Assembly: GCF_014205155.1 (NCBI RefSeq) | Contig: NZ_JACHMX010000001.1 | Coordinates: 2,108,001 to 2,172,000, forward strand | Direction: 5' to 3' | Source of the DNA: Amycolatopsis umgeniensis | GTDB lineage: Bacteria > Actinomycetota > Actinomycetes > Mycobacteriales > Pseudonocardiaceae | Length of the DNA stretch: 64,000 nt | Shown here: positions 1-9,512 of the stretch, one piece after another | Numbering within the stretch: the stretch's first letter is position 1 | Layout: every line of letters begins with the position of its first letter | The notes under the pieces: model-generated | The model's input: the letters and a program-made list of their open reading frames with translations, nothing else | Databases searched by the model: none | Told to the model about the DNA's origin: nothing | Made by a program: the position numbers and the translations under genes

Positions 1-483
1 GCGGCCAACACCCGGCTAACCTGGGCGGGCCAGATCAGCGCCGGCGATGTCGTCTTCGGTCCGTTCTCGAACTTCGCCGAGGCGCCGCTGCACGAGCGCG
101 ACCTGGCCGACGTGGTGGCCCGCGCCCTGCTGACCGACGAGTTCAACGGCCGGAAGCTCGAGGTGACCGGCGAACGTTCGCTCACCCACGCGGAAATGGT
201 CGAGGTGATCGGCACCGTTCTCGGCAGAACCCTGCGATACCAAGAGATTCCGGCTGACGTGGCCGCGAAGAACATGATCGCGCGAGGCTTTCCCGAAGCC
301 TTCGTCGGGGCGTTGATGAACAGATATCGGCGGCTCGCCGGACAGCCCGGCCTCGTCACCGACGGAGTGGCGGAAGTGCTCGGGCACCCACCGCGGAGCT
401 ACGCGGACTGGGTCTCGGACAACGCCTCGGCGTTCCGGGCTCGACGCGAAAACAGGGCTCCGGGACCGGCCGCCCCTCGCTGA
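1..483 (+). CDS. NmrA-like NAD(P)-binding protein, C-terminal part
   Basis: Only the last 160 residues are present; the reading frame is open from base 1, so the start lies outside the window. The visible part carries HERDLADVVARALL, typical of the C-terminal half of NmrA-like atypical short-chain dehydrogenases and NAD(P)H:quinone oxidoreductase-like proteins, followed by EVTGERSLTHAEMVEVIG and a closing YADWVSDNASAF segment. The Rossmann nucleotide-binding motif is upstream and not visible, so substrate and cofactor preference cannot be judged. It faces ku convergently across about 200 bases. Confidence 0.75.
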   Translation, partial: AANTRLTWAGQISAGDVVFGPFSNFAEAPLHERDLADVVARALLTDEFNGRKLEVTGERSLTHAEMVEVIGTVLGRTLRYQEIPADVAAKNMIARGFPEAFVGALMNRYRRLAGQPGLVTDGVAEVLGHPPRSYADWVSDNASAFRARRENRAPGPAAPR

Positions 484-506
484 CCGGTACCGGAGCCCCT
501 ACGGAA

Positions 507-526
507 GGCTCGCCTCCCCGCGAGCC
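507..526. terminator. short GC-rich stem-loop between convergent genes
   Basis: GGCTCGC and GCGAGCC pair across a six-base CTCCCC loop 24 bases after the stop of the NmrA-like gene. There is no T-tract, as is common for actinobacterial terminators. It is unrelated in sequence to the long hairpins found at other convergent junctions here. The rest of 484-687 shows nothing recognisable. Confidence 0.45.
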
Positions 527-687
527 GACCGTAAGCACACTTGGCGAATCGCGGACCCTGTATCGCCGGACCCCCAGTGGCAGGCGATTCCCCGTCCGCG
601 CTCTCGCCGCGCGATGGCATAACCATGCCCGGTCACCGTGGGGTCACGGCAGCGTGAAGACCCTCAACTACCCCTGGGTAGTACTAC

Positions 688-1548
688 TCAACTGGTCTTG
701 GTGGCCGACGAGGCCCGCTTCGCCCGCGTCCGCGCCTGGCGTGCCTTGTCCGCCGCTTCCTTGGCCTTCTCGACAGGGGCGCGATCCGCTTCGATCGCGC
801 TCCGCTGGAGGGCCGCCAGCAGCCGTGTCACGCCTTCCGCCTGTTCGGCGGCGGTCGGCTGGAGGACGTCGTCGCCGTCCAGCTTGGCCTGGATGAGCGC
901 TTCGAGCGCCTCGCGGTAGCGATCGGTGTACCGGCCGGGGTCGAAGTCCTGCGTGAGGTCTTCGATCAGCGAAACCGCGTTCCGCAGCTCCCCGCGGCGC
1001 AGATCGACGTCCTCGTGGAGGAACGGGAAGTCGGGCCGCCGGATCTCGTCGGGCCACAGCATCGTCTCGAGCAGGATCACCTGGTCCCGCACGCGCAGCG
1101 CGCCCAGCGTTTCGCGCTGCCGCAGCGTCACCTTCACGATCGCGATCCGCCCGGACTGCTGCAGCGCCTCGCTCAACAGCACGTACGGTTTGGTGCCCGC
1201 GGGCTCCGGTTCGAGGTAGTAGCTGCGCGCGAAGTACATCGAGTCGACCTGTTCGGCCGGGGTGAAGCCGACGACGTCCATCGACTGGGTGGTCGGCGCG
1301 AGCAGCGACGCGAAGTCCTGGCCGGTCAGCAGGACGACGTCACCGTTGGCGAGGGGGTGCCCCTTCGCGATCTCGGCCGCGGGCACCTCGGCGCCGTCGA
1401 CCTCGCAGACCCACTTCACCCGCACCCTGCCGCCGTCCGGCTCGTGCACCTGGTGGAGGGGGACGTTGTGCTCCTCGGTCGCGCTGTACGCCCTCACCGG
1501 AATGGCGTAGGTCCCGAATCCGATCGTGCCTTTCCACACCGCGCGCAT
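688..1548 (-). CDS. ku: Ku protein, non-homologous end joining
   Basis: A 286-residue bacterial Ku, which forms a homodimeric ring on DNA ends and recruits LigD. It begins MRAVWKGTIGFG and keeps the conserved Ku core (IPVRAYSATEEH, SYYLEPEP, YVLLSEAL, ETMLWPDEIR). The C-terminal tail from about residue 255 is rich in Lys, Arg and Ala, as in the DNA-binding extensions of other Ku proteins. The start is the ATG at 1548 because GGAGGT lies just upstream; an in-frame ATG ten codons further out lacks this. No ligD is in the window, so its partner must be elsewhere. Confidence 0.95.
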   Translation of the reverse strand: MRAVWKGTIGFGTYAIPVRAYSATEEHNVPLHQVHEPDGGRVRVKWVCEVDGAEVPAAEIAKGHPLANGDVVLLTGQDFASLLAPTTQSMDVVGFTPAEQVDSMYFARSYYLEPEPAGTKPYVLLSEALQQSGRIAIVKVTLRQRETLGALRVRDQVILLETMLWPDEIRRPDFPFLHEDVDLRRGELRNAVSLIEDLTQDFDPGRYTDRYREALEALIQAKLDGDDVLQPTAAEQAEGVTRLLAALQRSAIEADRAPVEKAKEAADKARQARTRAKRASSATKTS

Positions 1549-1598
1549 GGCCCACCTCCGCCTGGTCAGCGTATCCACGCGCCGAAGCGGCGGGACAG

Positions 1599-2033
1599 CT
1601 ACAAACGGGTGTCAGGGGCGACTGATTCGCTCACACATTCGAATGACGGACGTGATTCGGCGAGCGCCTCGGCCGAACAGTCGACAGCGGTGGCGGCCGC
1701 TCGGAGTACTTCCGCGACGACTTCGACGTCGACCGTCGGCGCGGTGGCCAGCGCGCCCTCCCCGCCCACCTCGACGCGGCCGGCCATGCCTTCGAGCGCG
1801 ATGGCCAGCGCTTGCTGACCAGCGACGAGATGCCGGACCACCTTGAGCAGTTCGGGCACGGTCGCGGCGGTCCCGGACGCGGTCAAGGACGTGGCCAGAT
1901 CATCCGCGCAGGCCCGGAAGTGTGAGGCGACGACCGTCGGGGGCAGCGTGAGCCGCTGCGGCCCGGGCGGGTTCTGCTCGTGACCCAGCACGCGCTCACC
2001 ACCCTCCGGATCCTTCGGGTCTCGACCGCGCAC
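1599..2033 (-). CDS. hypothetical small helical protein
   Basis: A 144-residue frame starting at a GTG, between ku (50 bases downstream) and glnD (83 bases upstream), on the same strand as both. I recognise no family. Residues from about 28 on look genuinely protein-like: alternating hydrophobic and polar helices (HFRACADDLATSLTASG, LLKVVRHLVAGQQALAIA, VVAEVLRAAATAVDCSAEAL), rather like a small four-helix protein. The first 25 or so residues are poor in structure and the true start may be later, since no strong ribosome-binding site is visible. Opposite-strand frames here look like shadows. Confidence 0.55.
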   Translation of the reverse strand: MRGRDPKDPEGGERVLGHEQNPPGPQRLTLPPTVVASHFRACADDLATSLTASGTAATVPELLKVVRHLVAGQQALAIALEGMAGRVEVGGEGALATAPTVDVEVVAEVLRAAATAVDCSAEALAESRPSFECVSESVAPDTRL

Positions 2034-2116
2034 ATCCTGCCACCGCTACCCTCCGCCACTCGCGCGACACCCCGGGGCGGGGAGCAAGGGACCTTTGCTC
2101 CCGCCCCCGGGAGCCG

Positions 2117-4432
2117 TCAGGAAGCGGCCGCCAGCAACGCGGCTTCGATCTTCGACCGCCATACCTGGTCGACCCGGCCGGTCCGCGGCGCGACGGCGAA
2201 CGAATCGACGACGGCGCCGCCGAGTGTGGCCACCTTCGCCCAGCGCACCTCGGCCTCGCACCGCCGCAGCGCGCCCGCGACCCGGTACAGCAGTCCGATC
2301 CGGTTCGCGGCCCGGAGTTCGACCACGACCGTGTCCTGACCGCTGGTCTCGTCGTCGAACCAGATCACCTTCGCGCCCGCCGACGGCGTCTCACCGCCGC
2401 CGTAGTCCCGTTCCTTCGCCGCGAGCCGCTGGGTGAGCGGCAGCGTCCCGGCCACCGCCCGCGCGAACTGCTCACGCAGCAACGTGACGTCGGGCAACGA
2501 GCCGAACTTCGGCGACGCGGTGAACACCCCCGCCCGTCCCCCGTCGTGCCCGCGCAGCACCGCCGCGTGGACCTCCAGGGAGTTCAGCGCGAGCACCCCG
2601 GCGGCGGGAGCGAGCAGTTCCGCGCGGGCCGGGACCGCGAGCACCACCGTCACCACCTTGCCCGCGGCGGTGATCCGCACCTCGCCGCGGCCGGAGGCGA
2701 CGGCTTCGGCGACGAGTTCCCGTTGTTCGGCGCCCATCGGCTCCGGCGGGATGAACCCCTTGCCGTGCAACGCTTCTTCACAACCGGACACGAGTTCGGC
2801 GAGCAGGCGGGCCTTCCAATCGGTCCACACGCCCGGTCCGGTGGCCAGTGAGTCGGCCGTCGTCAGCGCGTGCAGCAACTCCAGAAGGACCAGGTTCTCC
2901 TCGAGCGTCTTCGTCACCCGCTGGATCGTGGCCGGATCGCTGATGTCGCGCCGCGTCGCGGTATGCGGGAGCAGCAGGTGATGCCGCACCATCGCCGACA
3001 CCAGCGCCACATCGGACTCCGGCAGCCCGAGCCGGGCCGCCACCTGTGCGCTGATCTTCGCGCCGAGTTCGGAATGGTCGGCGTCCCGGCCTTTGCCGAT
3101 GTCGTGCAGGAGCGCGCCGATCAGCAACAGATCCGGCCGTGAAACGGTGGTCGTCAGTTTCGACGCCTCCACCGCGGCACGCACGAGATGCCTGTCGACG
3201 GTCCACGAATGCACCGGCGACCTCGGCGGGAGATCCCGCACCGCCCCCCATTCGGGGAACAGCCGCGCCCAAAGGCCTGTCCGGTCGAGCGCTTCGACGG
3301 CGTCGACGAGGCCTTCGCCCGCGCCGAGCAGTTCCACCAACGCCTTGAGGGCGTCGGCGGGCCAAGGCGCGCGTAGTTCCGGCGCGGTTTCGGCGAGTGC
3401 CCGCAGGGTCCCGTGCGAGATCGGTTTCCGGATCCGGGCCGACGCCGCGGCGACCCGCAGCAGCAGCGCCGGATCCTTGGCGGGCACCGCGTCCCGCGCC
3501 AGCGCGACCTCGTTGCCGTGCAGGACGACACCTTCGTCGAGCGGCGTCCGCACCGGCCGGCGACCGAAGCGCGCCTTGGGCTGTTCCACAGTGGACCGAA
3601 GGGCGACATCGACAGCGTAAGCGATCGTCCGCCCGACACCGGAAAGCTTGCGCGCCAAGGTGAACCTGTCGCCGAACCCGAGTTCGCCCGCGACCGTCTC
3701 GGCCTCCGGCGCGCTGAGGATGTCGCGCTCGCGGCGCAATTCCCGGCGTAGTTCCGTCCGGACGTCGAGCAGCAGGCTCTTGGCCGCCAGCAGTTCCTCG
3801 CCGGGCCTCGCCGTCAGCTGTGCCGCCGCCAGTGCCTCCAAGACGGCGAAGTCACGAAGCCCGCCTCGGCCGTGTTTGAGATCCGGCTCGGCGGACTGCG
3901 CGATCTCACCGCTTCGGGCCCAGCGCTGACGCACGGCGTCCGACAGTTCGCCGATCCGCTTCCTGGCCGTGCGCCGCCACTCTTCCCTGGCAGCCGCGGC
4001 CAGCCTCGCGGTGATCTCGACGTCTCCGGCGATGGGACGGATGTCGAGCAGTCCCATCGCGGTCCGCAAGTCCTCGGACGCCACCTTCAGCGCCTCGCCC
4101 GGTGTGCGGACCGAGTGGTCGAGGCCGATCTTGGCGTCCCACAACGGGTACCAGATCGCGTCGGCGATCTCACCGACTTGGGAGTTGCCGTTGTGCAGCA
4201 ACAGCAGATCGAGGTCGGAGAAGGGCACCAGTTCACCGCGCCCCAGGCCGCCCACCGCGGCCAGCGCGACACCGGGTTCAGCGGTGTCGACGCCGGCCGC
4301 CGCGGCGCCCTTGCCCAACCAGAATTCGTAGAGGTCGACCAGGGCCGCCCGCAAAGCGGCCGCCCCTAGCCTCCCGTGCCTGCCCTCGAGCAGTCGCTCG
4401 GTGGCCTTGACCAGTTCACCCCCGTCGGCCAT
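2117..4432 (-). CDS. glnD: [protein-PII] nucleotidyltransferase GlnD
   Basis: A 771-residue bifunctional enzyme that modifies and demodifies the PII protein GlnK. The N-terminal nucleotidyltransferase domain has GGLGRGELVPFSDLD at residues 61-75 with metal-binding Asp73 and Asp75. A GlnE-like helical linker follows, then an HD domain near residues 440-460 (LLHDIGKGRDADHSELGAK) for the reverse reaction. Two ACT domains lie near 595-640 and 700-745 and should sense glutamine. It follows glnK by nine bases on the same strand, as last gene of amtB-glnK-glnD. In Streptomyces and Corynebacterium the homologue adenylylates rather than uridylylates PII, so the modification here cannot be assumed. Confidence 0.96.
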   Translation of the reverse strand: MADGGELVKATERLLEGRHGRLGAAALRAALVDLYEFWLGKGAAAAGVDTAEPGVALAAVGGLGRGELVPFSDLDLLLLHNGNSQVGEIADAIWYPLWDAKIGLDHSVRTPGEALKVASEDLRTAMGLLDIRPIAGDVEITARLAAAAREEWRRTARKRIGELSDAVRQRWARSGEIAQSAEPDLKHGRGGLRDFAVLEALAAAQLTARPGEELLAAKSLLLDVRTELRRELRRERDILSAPEAETVAGELGFGDRFTLARKLSGVGRTIAYAVDVALRSTVEQPKARFGRRPVRTPLDEGVVLHGNEVALARDAVPAKDPALLLRVAAASARIRKPISHGTLRALAETAPELRAPWPADALKALVELLGAGEGLVDAVEALDRTGLWARLFPEWGAVRDLPPRSPVHSWTVDRHLVRAAVEASKLTTTVSRPDLLLIGALLHDIGKGRDADHSELGAKISAQVAARLGLPESDVALVSAMVRHHLLLPHTATRRDISDPATIQRVTKTLEENLVLLELLHALTTADSLATGPGVWTDWKARLLAELVSGCEEALHGKGFIPPEPMGAEQRELVAEAVASGRGEVRITAAGKVVTVVLAVPARAELLAPAAGVLALNSLEVHAAVLRGHDGGRAGVFTASPKFGSLPDVTLLREQFARAVAGTLPLTQRLAAKERDYGGGETPSAGAKVIWFDDETSGQDTVVVELRAANRIGLLYRVAGALRRCEAEVRWAKVATLGGAVVDSFAVAPRTGRVDQVWRSKIEAALLAAAS

Positions 4433-4441
4433 CCGTGACGC

Positions 4442-6171
<1,730 letters not shown>

Positions 6172-6277
6172 AATCTTCCTCCCGTGCCTGGGGTGTACTG
6201 CGCAGGAATCTTTGGACCGGGGTGTTTCCTCGGGCGGCGATTCAGGTTTCACCCGCGTGAACTGTCGGTGCGGCGTT

Positions 6278-6293
6278 GTTACGTCCAGGTTTC
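6278..6293 (-). promoter_or_regulatory. candidate GlnR box upstream of amtB
   Basis: On the amtB strand the sequence reads GAAAC-CTGGAC-GTAAC, that is GAAAC, six bases, GTAAC. This matches the b-a half of the GlnR consensus (gTnAc-n6-GaAAc repeated at six-base spacing). It lies about 107 bases upstream of the amtB start. Only one half pair is clear; the neighbouring boxes are degenerate. GlnR control of amtB-glnK-glnD is established in Streptomyces coelicolor. Confidence 0.5.
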
Positions 6294-6346
6294 CGGAGAC
6301 CTGGTGCGTTCTGTCCGGTTGCGAAACCTCGTGGTCGAATAGCCCC

Positions 6347-7207
6347 ATGAACGCGCGTGCATCCGGCAATCACCCACTGCCACCGGAGATCGTCCGGTCG
6401 CTGCGGTGTTCGGTCTGCGGTGACCCGGTCGGGTCGAGCGAGCGCACGGTGCGTTGTGAACGGGGCCACTCGTTCGACGTAGCGAAGCAGGGTTACGTCA
6501 ACCTTCTGCACGCGCGCATCCCGGCGGGCACGGCGGACACCGCGCCGATGGTCACGGCTCGCGTCGACCTCCTCTCTTCGGGCGTCTATCTGCCTCTCGC
6601 CGACGCCCTCGCGAAGGTGGCCTCGGAGCAGGTGAAGGACGGGCTGATCATCGACGCCGGCGCGGGCACGGGGTACTACCTCGCGCACGTCCTCGACGCC
6701 GTCCCCGCCGCGCACGGACTGGCGCTCGACGTCTCCGCCGTCGCCCTGCGCCGGGCCGCTCGCGCGCACACGCGCGCGAGCGCGGCCGTGTGGAATCTGT
6801 GGGAACCCTGGCCTGTCGCGGACTCGAGCTCGTCGCTGATCCTCAACGTCTTCGCACCCCGCAACGCACCGGAGTTCCACCGCGTCCTGGCCGCCGACGG
6901 GCTGCTGGCCGTCGCGACGCCGAATCCCGGCCACCTCCGGGAGCTGGGCGACCTGGTGATCTCCGTCGACGGCGGCAAGGACGCACGGCTGGAGGAAACC
7001 CTCGGTGAGCGCTTCGACCGGGTGGACCGCCGCGAGGTCACCGAACGGGTGACGCTGTCGCCCGCGCAGATCCGCCAGGTCGTCGAGATGGGTCCGAGCG
7101 CGCACCACCTCCACCGCGGCGGACGCCGCGAGCGGCTCGACGCGATCACCGAGCCGGTGGACGTCACCACGTCGTTCAGCGTCACGCTGTACCGGCCGGT
7201 GCCCTGA
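6347..7207 (+). CDS. RlmA-like rRNA (guanine-N1) methyltransferase
   Basis: A 286-residue SAM-dependent methyltransferase. It opens with a zinc finger (C21, C24, C37, H41: RSLRCSVCG then VRCERGHSFD), followed by DVAKQGYVNLLHAR and the SAM-binding motif LIIDAGAGTGYYL, the layout of RlmA/TlrB enzymes that methylate 23S rRNA near G745-G748. Many actinomycetes carry one as a housekeeping gene or macrolide/tylosin self-resistance factor; no macrolide cluster is seen here. The start ATG at 6347 is chosen because the zinc finger follows at once and the further upstream frame crosses the amtB promoter. It overlaps the next gene (TGATG). Confidence 0.85.
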   Translation: MNARASGNHPLPPEIVRSLRCSVCGDPVGSSERTVRCERGHSFDVAKQGYVNLLHARIPAGTADTAPMVTARVDLLSSGVYLPLADALAKVASEQVKDGLIIDAGAGTGYYLAHVLDAVPAAHGLALDVSAVALRRAARAHTRASAAVWNLWEPWPVADSSSSLILNVFAPRNAPEFHRVLAADGLLAVATPNPGHLRELGDLVISVDGGKDARLEETLGERFDRVDRREVTERVTLSPAQIRQVVEMGPSAHHLHRGGRRERLDAITEPVDVTTSFSVTLYRPVP

Positions 7208-7821
7208 TGGAAGCACCCGCGACCTTGCTCGCCGACACCGCCTGGGTCAGCGCCCGCATCGGCGGCGCCGCCAAGCTCTACGGCTGTTCCAAGCCCGAAG
7301 TGCTCGGCACGATCTGGTGGTACTCGCTCTCCTCGGTCCTCGTCGCGCCGTCAGTCGAGTCGCTCGTGCGGGGTGAGCCGTTGGATCCGTCGCTCGACGC
7401 CGTCACCATCGACCTCGTCCCGGACGGCCGCTTCACGGGCGCGCGATCGTCACGGGTCCTCCCCGGCGGCCTGGCCGAACTCGGCGCCGCGTTCGCCGGG
7501 ACACTGAGCACCGCGATCGGCACGATCTCGGACGTCACGGGGGCGAATCCGCGCGCGCTGGGCGCGATCGCGACGGATTCGATCGGCAACCGCCTGCTGT
7601 GGACCGGCGACACCGAACGAGCCGTCGCGCTGGCGGCGCCGCTCGTGGCCGCGATCGGACTCGGGATGCCGGAGCCGCGGTTCTCCCGCGTCGGGCGGAA
7701 CACGGTGGTGCGCCGGGCGTCGTGCTGCCTGATCTACGAAGCGGGGAATCCGAAGTGCACCAGCTGTCCGCGGCAGACGCCGGAGGAACGGGACCGGCGT
7801 CTTCGGGCCGCTCTCGGCTAG
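7207..7821 (+). CDS. FhuF-like (2Fe-2S) ferric siderophore reductase family protein
   Basis: A 204-residue protein whose C-terminus has C173-C174-x9-C184-x2-C187 (SCCLIYEAGNPKCTSC), the four-Cys [2Fe-2S] arrangement of the FhuF C-terminal domain. FhuF-type proteins reduce iron in hydroxamate siderophores to release it in the cytoplasm. No siderophore gene is adjacent, so the iron role rests on the motif only. Its ATG overlaps the methyltransferase stop by one base, so the two form a unit. A pair of hairpin repeats follows its stop. Confidence 0.8.
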   Translation: MEAPATLLADTAWVSARIGGAAKLYGCSKPEVLGTIWWYSLSSVLVAPSVESLVRGEPLDPSLDAVTIDLVPDGRFTGARSSRVLPGGLAELGAAFAGTLSTAIGTISDVTGANPRALGAIATDSIGNRLLWTGDTERAVALAAPLVAAIGLGMPEPRFSRVGRNTVVRRASCCLIYEAGNPKCTSCPRQTPEERDRRLRAALG

Positions 7822-7876
7822 TGGCGACGCTTTTCGAGAGGGCTTGATCAACCGGGGCTGATGGGTCTGCGCGACG

Positions 7877-7915
7877 GTGGAGGATTTGGGACGTTGAACG
7901 TCCCGAATCCTCCAC
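7877..7915. repeat. hairpin repeat, family A, copy 1
   Basis: A 17-bp stem with one G-T wobble and loop TTGAA. The left arm runs 7877-7893 and the right 7899-7915; the core is GGGACG-TTGAA-CGTCCC. It lies between the convergent FhuF-like and luxR genes. Copies 2 (7971-8017) and 3 (53700-53746) share stem and loop sequence. Confidence 0.9.
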
Positions 7916-7935
7916 GCTCGATCGTCGGCCGGCAT

Positions 7936-7951
7936 GACCTTGATCAAGGTC
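7936..7951. repeat. perfect 16-bp palindrome between two family A hairpins
   Basis: GACCTTGATCAAGGTC is a perfect palindrome lying between hairpin copies 1 and 2. It may be part of a composite repeat unit; no such palindrome accompanies copy 3. Confidence 0.6.
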
Positions 7952-7970
7952 GAAGACTGGAGTCCCTCCC

Positions 7971-8017
7971 GACGATGAAGGAATCTGGACGTTGAACGTC
8001 CCAAATCCTTCACCGTC
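7971..8017. repeat. hairpin repeat, family A, copy 2
   Basis: A 21-bp stem with four mismatches and loop TTGAA, left arm 7971-7991 and right arm 7997-8017. It shares the outer GACGATGAAGGA arm with copy 3. Twenty-two bases after it is CACTCACGACCA (8039-8050), which recurs 17 bases after copy 3 (53763-53774), so the repeat extends beyond the hairpin. Confidence 0.85.
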
Positions 8018-8060
8018 AACCCGACGACCGCACAACCGCACTCACGACCATCTGTACCGA

Positions 8061-8486
8061 TCACACCGCGGCAAGACTCTCCCCGGTCAGCGCGGCCACC
8101 ATCGCCGCGCGGGAACCGACCCCCAGTTTGGTGAAGATCCGGCGCATATGCGCGGAAACCGTGTTCAAGCTGATTTCCAGCACGCCCGCGATCTGCTTGT
8201 TCGTGTAACCCCGGCCCACCATGCGCGCCACTTCGTGCTCGCGCGGGCTGAGCAGGTCGTGCGGCTCCGGCGTCACCGGTACGAGCAGGCATCTGACGCC
8301 GTACTCGGTGACGTCGAGCAACGGTTTCCGCTGTACCGCGGCACCGTCATTCAGTTCCAGGACAAGCCGTACGAGTGATCTCGCCAGATTTCGCACGGCT
8401 TCGTCTTCTGAAACGCTCTTCGTCCGCTGTCGCGCGAGATCATGTATCGCCGACGCAGGAAATCCGACTGCCGGGCCCATGGACAT
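8061..8486 (-). CDS. orphan LuxR-family transcriptional regulator
   Basis: A 141-residue protein with a C-terminal GerE/LuxR helix-turn-helix (LSPREHEVARMVGRGYTNKQ, then AGVLEISLNTVSAHMRRIFTKLG). The N-terminal 75 residues match no sensor domain I recognise and lack a receiver Asp pocket, so it is not a classical response regulator. The ATG at 8486 is chosen because GGGGAGG lies seven bases upstream. It is divergent from the five-gene operon that begins at 8709, with a dyad array between, so it may control that operon; this is inference. Confidence 0.85.
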   Translation of the reverse strand: MSMGPAVGFPASAIHDLARQRTKSVSEDEAVRNLARSLVRLVLELNDGAAVQRKPLLDVTEYGVRCLLVPVTPEPHDLLSPREHEVARMVGRGYTNKQIAGVLEISLNTVSAHMRRIFTKLGVGSRAAMVAALTGESLAAV

Positions 8487-8560
8487 AGACCGGCCTCCCC
8501 CCTCTTGGTCTCCCTCCCTCTCTAGCAAACCCCTCCGACAGGAAAAGCGCATCGTCGATT

Positions 8561-8610
8561 TGTGTGACAAGTACGAACTAGTCGGTTCATGTCACACAAG
8601 AACGTGTGAC
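8561..8610. promoter_or_regulatory. three GTGTGAC motifs in dyad arrangement
   Basis: GTGTGAC occurs at 8562-8568 and 8604-8610 and in reverse (GTCACAC) at 8591-8597. The last two form a perfect 7-6-7 dyad, GTCACACAAGAACGTGTGAC, and the first two a wide 8-22-8 inverted repeat. The array lies between the divergent luxR gene and the five-gene operon and is probably an operator for one or both. Confidence 0.6.
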
Positions 8611-8708
8611 TACCGGTATCCCCCGGTGCGCGGGCAGTGTCGGTTCAGTGCTCACCGACGCACCGCGCCGGCGATCGCGGATTTTCACCGGAGCAGAGGA
8701 GAACGGTT

Positions 8709-9512
8709 ATGAGCCGTGGCTATGCGGCAGTGGACGGCGAGCTGGAAGACGAGCTGAGCCGTGAACTCGAAGCCGAGTTCGAAAACGAACTCGAAGACGA
8801 ACTGGAAGGCGAATTCGAAGACGAGGACGAGTTCGAGGACGAGGTCGGCGGGCTGGCCCGGGAGCTCGAAGACGAGCTGGAGGACGAGGTCTACGGCGAG
8901 TACGAGGACGAATTCGAGTCCGAGTTCGAAGCCGTCGTCCGCGAACTCGAGGACGAGTTCGAACTGGAAACCGAGGACGAGGACTTCACACATCCGGGAC
9001 GGCGGGTCTATCCCGACGCCGAGATGATGGCTCAGCTGGCCTTCCAGGCCGAGAACGCGGAGACCGAGGACGAGGCGGAAGCCTTCCTCGGCGCGCTCGC
9101 GCCCCTGGCCTTCCAGGCGGCGAAATGGGCGGCGCCGAAGATCATCAAGCACGGTCCGCAGCTGATCCGCGGCGCGGTCAACCTCGGCCGCAAGCTGTGG
9201 CGCAACCCCGCGACACGCCGCGCCGTCCGGCACATCCCGAAGATCATCGGGCGCACCGCGCGCGACGTCGGGCGCCGGTACGCCGACGGCCGCCCGATCA
9301 ACGCCCGCTACATCACGCGCAGGCTGGTCGGCCACACCGTGGACAGCGCGCAGAACGCGCCCGCGAACCGGCGGAACCAGCAGCGCCGTCGCGGCCGTCC
9401 TCAGCAGCGCCGCCGCCGTCCCGCCGCCCGAGGAGGGCGCAAGACGCGGTCCCGGGCGGGTTCGGGTGCCGCCCGCCGCGGCAAGGCGCGCGGCCGTGCG
9501 CGCCGCCGCTGA
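8709..9512 (+). CDS. dipolar protein: acidic repeat N-terminus, basic C-terminus (unknown function)
   Basis: A 267-residue protein with extreme charge segregation. Residues 1-93 are a low-complexity run of ELEDE/EFEDE units in which 47 of 93 residues are Asp or Glu. Residues 101-210 form an amphipathic Ala/Ile/Arg-rich middle (LAPLAFQAAKWAAPKIIKHG, NPATRRAVRHIPKIIGRTAR). Residues 221-267 contain 23 Arg/Lys in 47. There is no signal peptide. I recall similar acidic-repeat proteins with this middle in other bacteria but can name no family or function. The ATG at 8709 has an AGGAG upstream. It is first of five coupled genes; the next gene starts inside its 3-prime end. Confidence 0.85.
   Translation: MSRGYAAVDGELEDELSRELEAEFENELEDELEGEFEDEDEFEDEVGGLARELEDELEDEVYGEYEDEFESEFEAVVRELEDEFELETEDEDFTHPGRRVYPDAEMMAQLAFQAENAETEDEAEAFLGALAPLAFQAAKWAAPKIIKHGPQLIRGAVNLGRKLWRNPATRRAVRHIPKIIGRTARDVGRRYADGRPINARYITRRLVGHTVDSAQNAPANRRNQQRRRGRPQQRRRRPAARGGRKTRSRAGSGAARRGKARGRARRR

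Noticed and set aside
7877..8017. Two close hairpins considered as a CRISPR array
   Set aside because: Only two copies, imperfect, no uniform spacers and no cas genes.
8709..8999. Acidic repeat region considered as a tandem DNA repeat or frame artefact
   Set aside because: The nucleotide units vary by synonymous and conservative changes, so it is a protein-level low-complexity repeat in a frame with a good start; not a simple DNA satellite.
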